Of a stretch of DNA of 9,258 nt, positions 6,895-9,258 are shown one piece after another. The DNA comes from CAZHYV01 sp964537055 (GTDB taxonomy: Bacteria > Myxococcota_A > Polyangia > Palsa-1104 > JAEUJZ01). The notes beneath the pieces are model-generated. The model saw nothing but the letters and a program-made list of their open reading frames with translations. It had not been told where the DNA came from and did no database searches. The translations under genes were made by a program, and so were the position numbers. Position 1 is the stretch's first letter, and the number at the start of each line of letters is the position of its first letter. The stretch covers positions 1 to 9,258 of the forward strand of contig CAZHYV010000016.1 in the NCBI GenBank assembly GCA_964537055.1. The letters are read 5' to 3'.

Positions 6895-8070
6895 ATGCCC
6901 CGAACTTTGCAAATGATCTTTTTTTTTCTTATTTTTACTTTGATCCTCGGGTCGCTTCACTACTATGCATGGGCCCGTTTGGTTCGAGACCCGCACCTCC
7001 CTTCATGGCTTCGCATCTCAGCAACTCTGGCCATCTTCATTTTAGGGGTATCTTTAATCATAAACATGGTGCTAATGCGAGTGCTTCCCAGAAGTTACGG
7101 CTCTCCCCTCGCTTGGCTGGCCTATACGTGGATGGGAGTCCTCATCTTTTTGTTCCTTGTTCTTATTGGAACAGAAATCTTCCGATTAGGAGTTTTCAAA
7201 TTCTCTAACCCAACCGACGAAGCACGCAGAACTTTTTTTCAAAGAGTTTTTGCATTAGCTTCATTGGGAACAGGTTTGTTCGTCAGTGGGTTTGCCTTCC
7301 TGCAGGCCAATTACCGCCTTCAAGTTCGTAACCTATCCATTCCCTTAAAAAGGCTGCCTAAAAGCCTTTCAGGATTTAGGATCGCACAATTGACCGACGT
7401 TCATATTGGACCTACGCTTGGAAAGGAATGGCTCTCTGAGGTTGTTGAAACAACCAATCAGCTAAAACCTGATCTGATTGCAATTACAGGAGACCTTGTG
7501 GATGGCTCTGTGGCACAGCTTTCAGAGCATGTAGCTCCACTGAGAAACCTTAAAGCTCGATATGGGGTGTTTTTCGTAACGGGGAATCATGAATACTATT
7601 CTGGAGCAGACGAGTGGGTTGAGGAGCTTCTTCGGTTAGGTATTCGCGTTCTTAGAAACGAACGGGTTCTCATTCAGGCTGAGAACGGAGATAGTCTCGA
7701 GCTGCTGGGTATAGATGATTTCCATAGTGGGGGATTTCCTGGGCATGGACCGAATTTACCGAAGGCCATGGAAGGTCACCAACCAGACAACACAAAGATT
7801 TTACTAGCCCACCAGCCAGCGGCTGTAGAGGAGGCATCGAAGCTGGGTATTGATCTGCAACTGTCAGGCCATACGCATGGTGGTCAATTCTGGCCATGGA
7901 ACTATGTTGTGAGGCTACAACAACCCTATGTCGCTGGACTACATCGTCACAAGTCGACGGAGACACAGATTTATGTGAGCCCAGGAACTGGGTACTGGGG
8001 TCCTCCGATGCGCCTAGGAACGTCTTCGGAGATTACAAACATTCTGCTTTTGGCAGAAAACGAAATGTAG
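6895..8070 (+). CDS. Membrane-anchored calcineurin-like metallophosphoesterase (YkuE/YaeI-like)
   Basis: The 391-residue product has four predicted membrane segments (about 5-25, 41-63, 72-96, 117-137) and a C-terminal calcineurin-like phosphoesterase domain (about 160-385). All metal-binding motifs are present in order: D168-V-H170, GD200 in ITGDLVDG, GNH (230-232), H306 in LLAHQP and GHTHGG (325-330). The family hydrolyses phosphomonoesters or diesters with a dinuclear metal centre. COG1408-type members such as YaeI/YkuE are membrane associated, and lipid-linked substrates are often suggested, but the substrate here is unknown. The ATG at 6895 has GGTGA four bases upstream. It is followed by the bamD-like gene after 30 bases, a probable operon and a plausible envelope link. 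Confidence 0.92.
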   Translation: MPRTLQMIFFFLIFTLILGSLHYYAWARLVRDPHLPSWLRISATLAIFILGVSLIINMVLMRVLPRSYGSPLAWLAYTWMGVLIFLFLVLIGTEIFRLGVFKFSNPTDEARRTFFQRVFALASLGTGLFVSGFAFLQANYRLQVRNLSIPLKRLPKSLSGFRIAQLTDVHIGPTLGKEWLSEVVETTNQLKPDLIAITGDLVDGSVAQLSEHVAPLRNLKARYGVFFVTGNHEYYSGADEWVEELLRLGIRVLRNERVLIQAENGDSLELLGIDDFHSGGFPGHGPNLPKAMEGHQPDNTKILLAHQPAAVEEASKLGIDLQLSGHTHGGQFWPWNYVVRLQQPYVAGLHRHKSTETQIYVSPGTGYWGPPMRLGTSSEITNILLLAENEM

Positions 8071-8100
8071 TAGAGTGTGTCGATAGTTTCTGGAGGTAGA

Positions 8101-8997
8101 ATGTTCCTAAGAAGTTTTTTTCTGAGATATGGCTTCACTGCCCACCCCAAAAAATGTAGCTTTGCGACTCATCCTCAGAGAGGAGTGGCAAGTAGGTTTT
8201 GGGCCTTATCTTTCCTTATAGGGTTTTTCCTTTTTGCTGAGGCATGCGGTACTGATCTGGTACTTGCTCCAACGGCAAAAGAGAATTTTAACCTCGGGGA
8301 GACCCTAATCAAAAAGAAAAAATATGATGATGCCACAAAGGCCTTTGAAGAAGCCATACGTCTTGATGTTTCGTCAAGTTCAGGCATTTCATCGGAACTT
8401 CGCTTGGCAGATATTATGTTCATTAAGGAGGAGTATCAAGGGGCTGCAGAGAGGTACCGAAACTTTATCGATGATCACCGAGAACACAAGTACACTCTCA
8501 ATGGGTACTGTGCCTTCCGCATTGGGGAGTCCTATTTCAAAATGCTTCCTAGTAGGGTCTTTATATTTCCCCCTGTCTATGAGCGCGAACTGGGCGAAAC
8601 AGATCAGGCCTTTATTGCATTACAAAACTTCTTACATGCTTATCCCAAAAGCGAATATATAGTGCAGGTCAGAAAAATGTACGATGAAGTGCTAAAACGT
8701 CTGTTTGAGCACGAACGATACGTCGCCAAGTTCTACATAAAACAAAAGAAATGGAAGGGGGCCGAGTGGAGGCTTCAAGAAGCCCAGAAGAAATTTTTAG
8801 ATACTCCCTACGAAGCAGAGGTTTTGTTCTTGCTGGGGCAGGTTTATCTAAAAGAGGAACAACCGAACGAGGCAAGGAACTCTTTTTTGGCACTAAAGAG
8901 CAAATACGCAAAAGATAAGCTGCTCCCCAAGGCAGAGGCTTACTTGAGCGAGATCGATAAGAAATATCCTCAGCTGGCCCAAGAGAAACAGAGCTAG
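8101..8997 (+). CDS. bamD: BamD-like outer membrane protein assembly lipoprotein (TPR protein)
   Basis: BamD is the essential TPR lipoprotein of the BAM complex that inserts beta-barrel proteins into the outer membrane. Residues 60-298 form tetratricopeptide-like helical pairs (ENFNLGETLIKKKKYDDATKAF; EEYQGAAERYRNFI), and the BamD-typical segment RELGETDQAFIALQNFLHAY (162-181) parallels E. coli DPQHARAAFSDFSKLVRGY. The ATG at 8101 has an excellent GGAGGT (8092-8097), so I prefer it to the upstream GTG at 8077. The lipobox-like FAEAC places the acylated Cys at residue 49, after an unusually long N-region, and Glu at -2 is atypical. An in-frame GTG at 8185 (Val29) would give a standard 20-residue lipoprotein signal, but its purine run is too close. 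Gly follows the Cys, so there is no Asp inner-membrane retention signal. Confidence 0.85.
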   Translation: MFLRSFFLRYGFTAHPKKCSFATHPQRGVASRFWALSFLIGFFLFAEACGTDLVLAPTAKENFNLGETLIKKKKYDDATKAFEEAIRLDVSSSSGISSELRLADIMFIKEEYQGAAERYRNFIDDHREHKYTLNGYCAFRIGESYFKMLPSRVFIFPPVYERELGETDQAFIALQNFLHAYPKSEYIVQVRKMYDEVLKRLFEHERYVAKFYIKQKKWKGAEWRLQEAQKKFLDTPYEAEVLFLLGQVYLKEEQPNEARNSFLALKSKYAKDKLLPKAEAYLSEIDKKYPQLAQEKQS

Positions 8998-9005
8998 ATC
9001 GCCGC

Positions 9006-9047
9006 TATCAGAAAAAGGCTGTTCTCACTCATAAAAGGATTCTGATA
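9006..9047. repeat. 8-bp inverted repeat downstream of bamD
   Basis: TATCAGAA (9006-9013) and TTCTGATA (9040-9047) are perfect inverted copies separated by 26 bases. No T run follows, so it is not a classical terminator. It could be a 3'-end mRNA structure or a protein site. Confidence 0.5.
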
Positions 9048-9072
9048 AAAGAAGAGGTATGTTCATCTCGTG

Positions 9073-9089
9073 CTTGACGACAAGTCAAG
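9073..9089. repeat. 6-bp inverted repeat overlapping a possible tRNA -35 box
   Basis: CTTGAC (9073-9078) and GTCAAG (9084-9089) are perfect inverted copies around GACAA. The left arm contains TTGACG (9074-9079), which could serve as the -35 of a tRNA promoter, with a poor -10 around 9095-9101. It may be an operator, a hairpin, or chance. Confidence 0.4.
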
Positions 9090-9107
9090 TTTGTGATTAC
9101 CTCTCCT

Positions 9108-9134
9108 AACTCACGTAGCGTGAGTTTTGGTTTT
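9108..9134 (+). terminator. Terminator-like hairpin ending next to tRNA-Arg
   Basis: AACTCACG (9108-9115), loop TAG, and CGTGAGTT (9119-9126) form a perfect 8-bp stem with a triloop, followed by TTGGTTTT. Taken alone this is a good intrinsic terminator for the bamD transcript. It ends only two bases before the tRNA, so it may instead be a leader hairpin at the start of the tRNA precursor. Confidence 0.55.
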
Positions 9135-9136
9135 AC

Positions 9137-9210
9137 GCGCTTGTAGCTCAGTTGGATAGAGCAATGGTCTTCGAAACCATTGGTCGGGCGTTCGAATCGC
9201 TCCAAGCGCA
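9137..9210 (+). tRNA. tRNA-Arg (anticodon TCG)
   Basis: A complete 74-base cloverleaf is visible. The acceptor arms GCGCTTG (9137-9143) and CAAGCGC (9203-9209) pair perfectly with discriminator A9210. The D arm is AGCTCAGTTGGATAGAGC, the anticodon stem ATGGT/ACCAT encloses loop CTTCGAA with anticodon TCG (9171-9173), and the T arm GGGCG-TTCGAAT-CGCTC has one G-T pair. It should read CGA codons. The 3' CCA is not encoded and must be added by a nucleotidyltransferase. The next tRNA starts after two bases. Confidence 0.95.
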
Positions 9211-9212
9211 AT

Positions 9213-9258
9213 GGGCCTATAGCTCAATTGGTAGAGCAGCGGACTCTTAATCCGTTGG
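9213..9258 (+). tRNA. tRNA-Lys (anticodon CTT), truncated by the window edge
   Basis: The 5' acceptor strand GGGCCTA, the D arm AGCTCAATTGGTAGAGC and the anticodon stem GCGGA/TCCGT around loop CTCTTAA are present, giving anticodon CTT (9246-9248) for AAG lysine codons. The T arm and 3' acceptor strand lie beyond the window. It is separated from tRNA-Arg by only two bases (9211-9212), so the two must come from one precursor. Confidence 0.93.

Noticed and set aside
8077..8100. GTG start at 8077 for the bamD-like gene
   Set aside because: The ATG at 8101 has a near-perfect GGAGGT at suitable distance, which the GTG lacks.
9029..9211. 60-codon minus-strand ORF beginning MRLERFERPTNGFED
   Set aside because: Its N-terminal part is the antisense translation of tRNA-Arg, a well-known spurious ORF pattern.

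Overview
The window comes from a bacterium and reads most like an AT-rich member of the Myxococcota. Four observations support this: (i) the LexA N-terminus carries the STNGVNDHLKALEKKG pattern seen in myxobacterial and other former deltaproteobacterial LexA proteins; (ii) a 17-base site at the lexA start matches the Myxococcus-type LexA operator at 13 of 17 positions as I recall that consensus; (iii) the membrane sulfatase-like enzyme contains a MopE-type DxDxDG...DC.D...NGxDEDCDG acidic motif, common in myxobacteria; (iv) the 16S fragment looks Polyangiales-like to me. Free-living myxobacteria are strongly GC-rich, so the obvious AT-richness would fit a reduced or host-associated lineage (Pajaroellobacter-like is one guess). 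No database search was possible, so the placement is inference.

Layout. Positions 1-314 hold the 5' end of a 16S rRNA gene on the minus strand. Upstream of it, 315-817 is an AT-rich, gene-free leader and promoter region with two good and one weaker sigma70-like promoters firing toward the rRNA. lexA (818-1480, minus) follows with a TTGACA/TATGCT promoter and an overlapping LexA operator. From 1713 everything runs on the plus strand: an alpha/beta-hydrolase lipase and a YggX-type Fe(II)-trafficking protein form a tight pair; then a multi-membrane-span alkaline-phosphatase-superfamily enzyme and a class I photolyase; then a membrane-anchored metallophosphoesterase and a BamD-like outer-membrane assembly lipoprotein. 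The window closes with a string of inverted repeats, tRNA-Arg(TCG), and the 5' part of tRNA-Lys(CTT).

How the genes relate. LexA and photolyase both concern DNA damage, and YggX concerns iron and oxidative stress, but only lexA shows a recognisable SOS site. The lipase, sulfatase-like enzyme, phosphoesterase and BamD all act at the envelope. The region is mostly ordinary core genome. The features most worth checking are the Thr (not Cys/Ser) at the presumed nucleophile position of the 'sulfatase', its acidic Ca-binding-like insert, the terminator-like hairpin ending next to tRNA-Arg, and the autoregulatory lexA operator. I saw no convincing previously undescribed system, IS element, CRISPR array or phage module.
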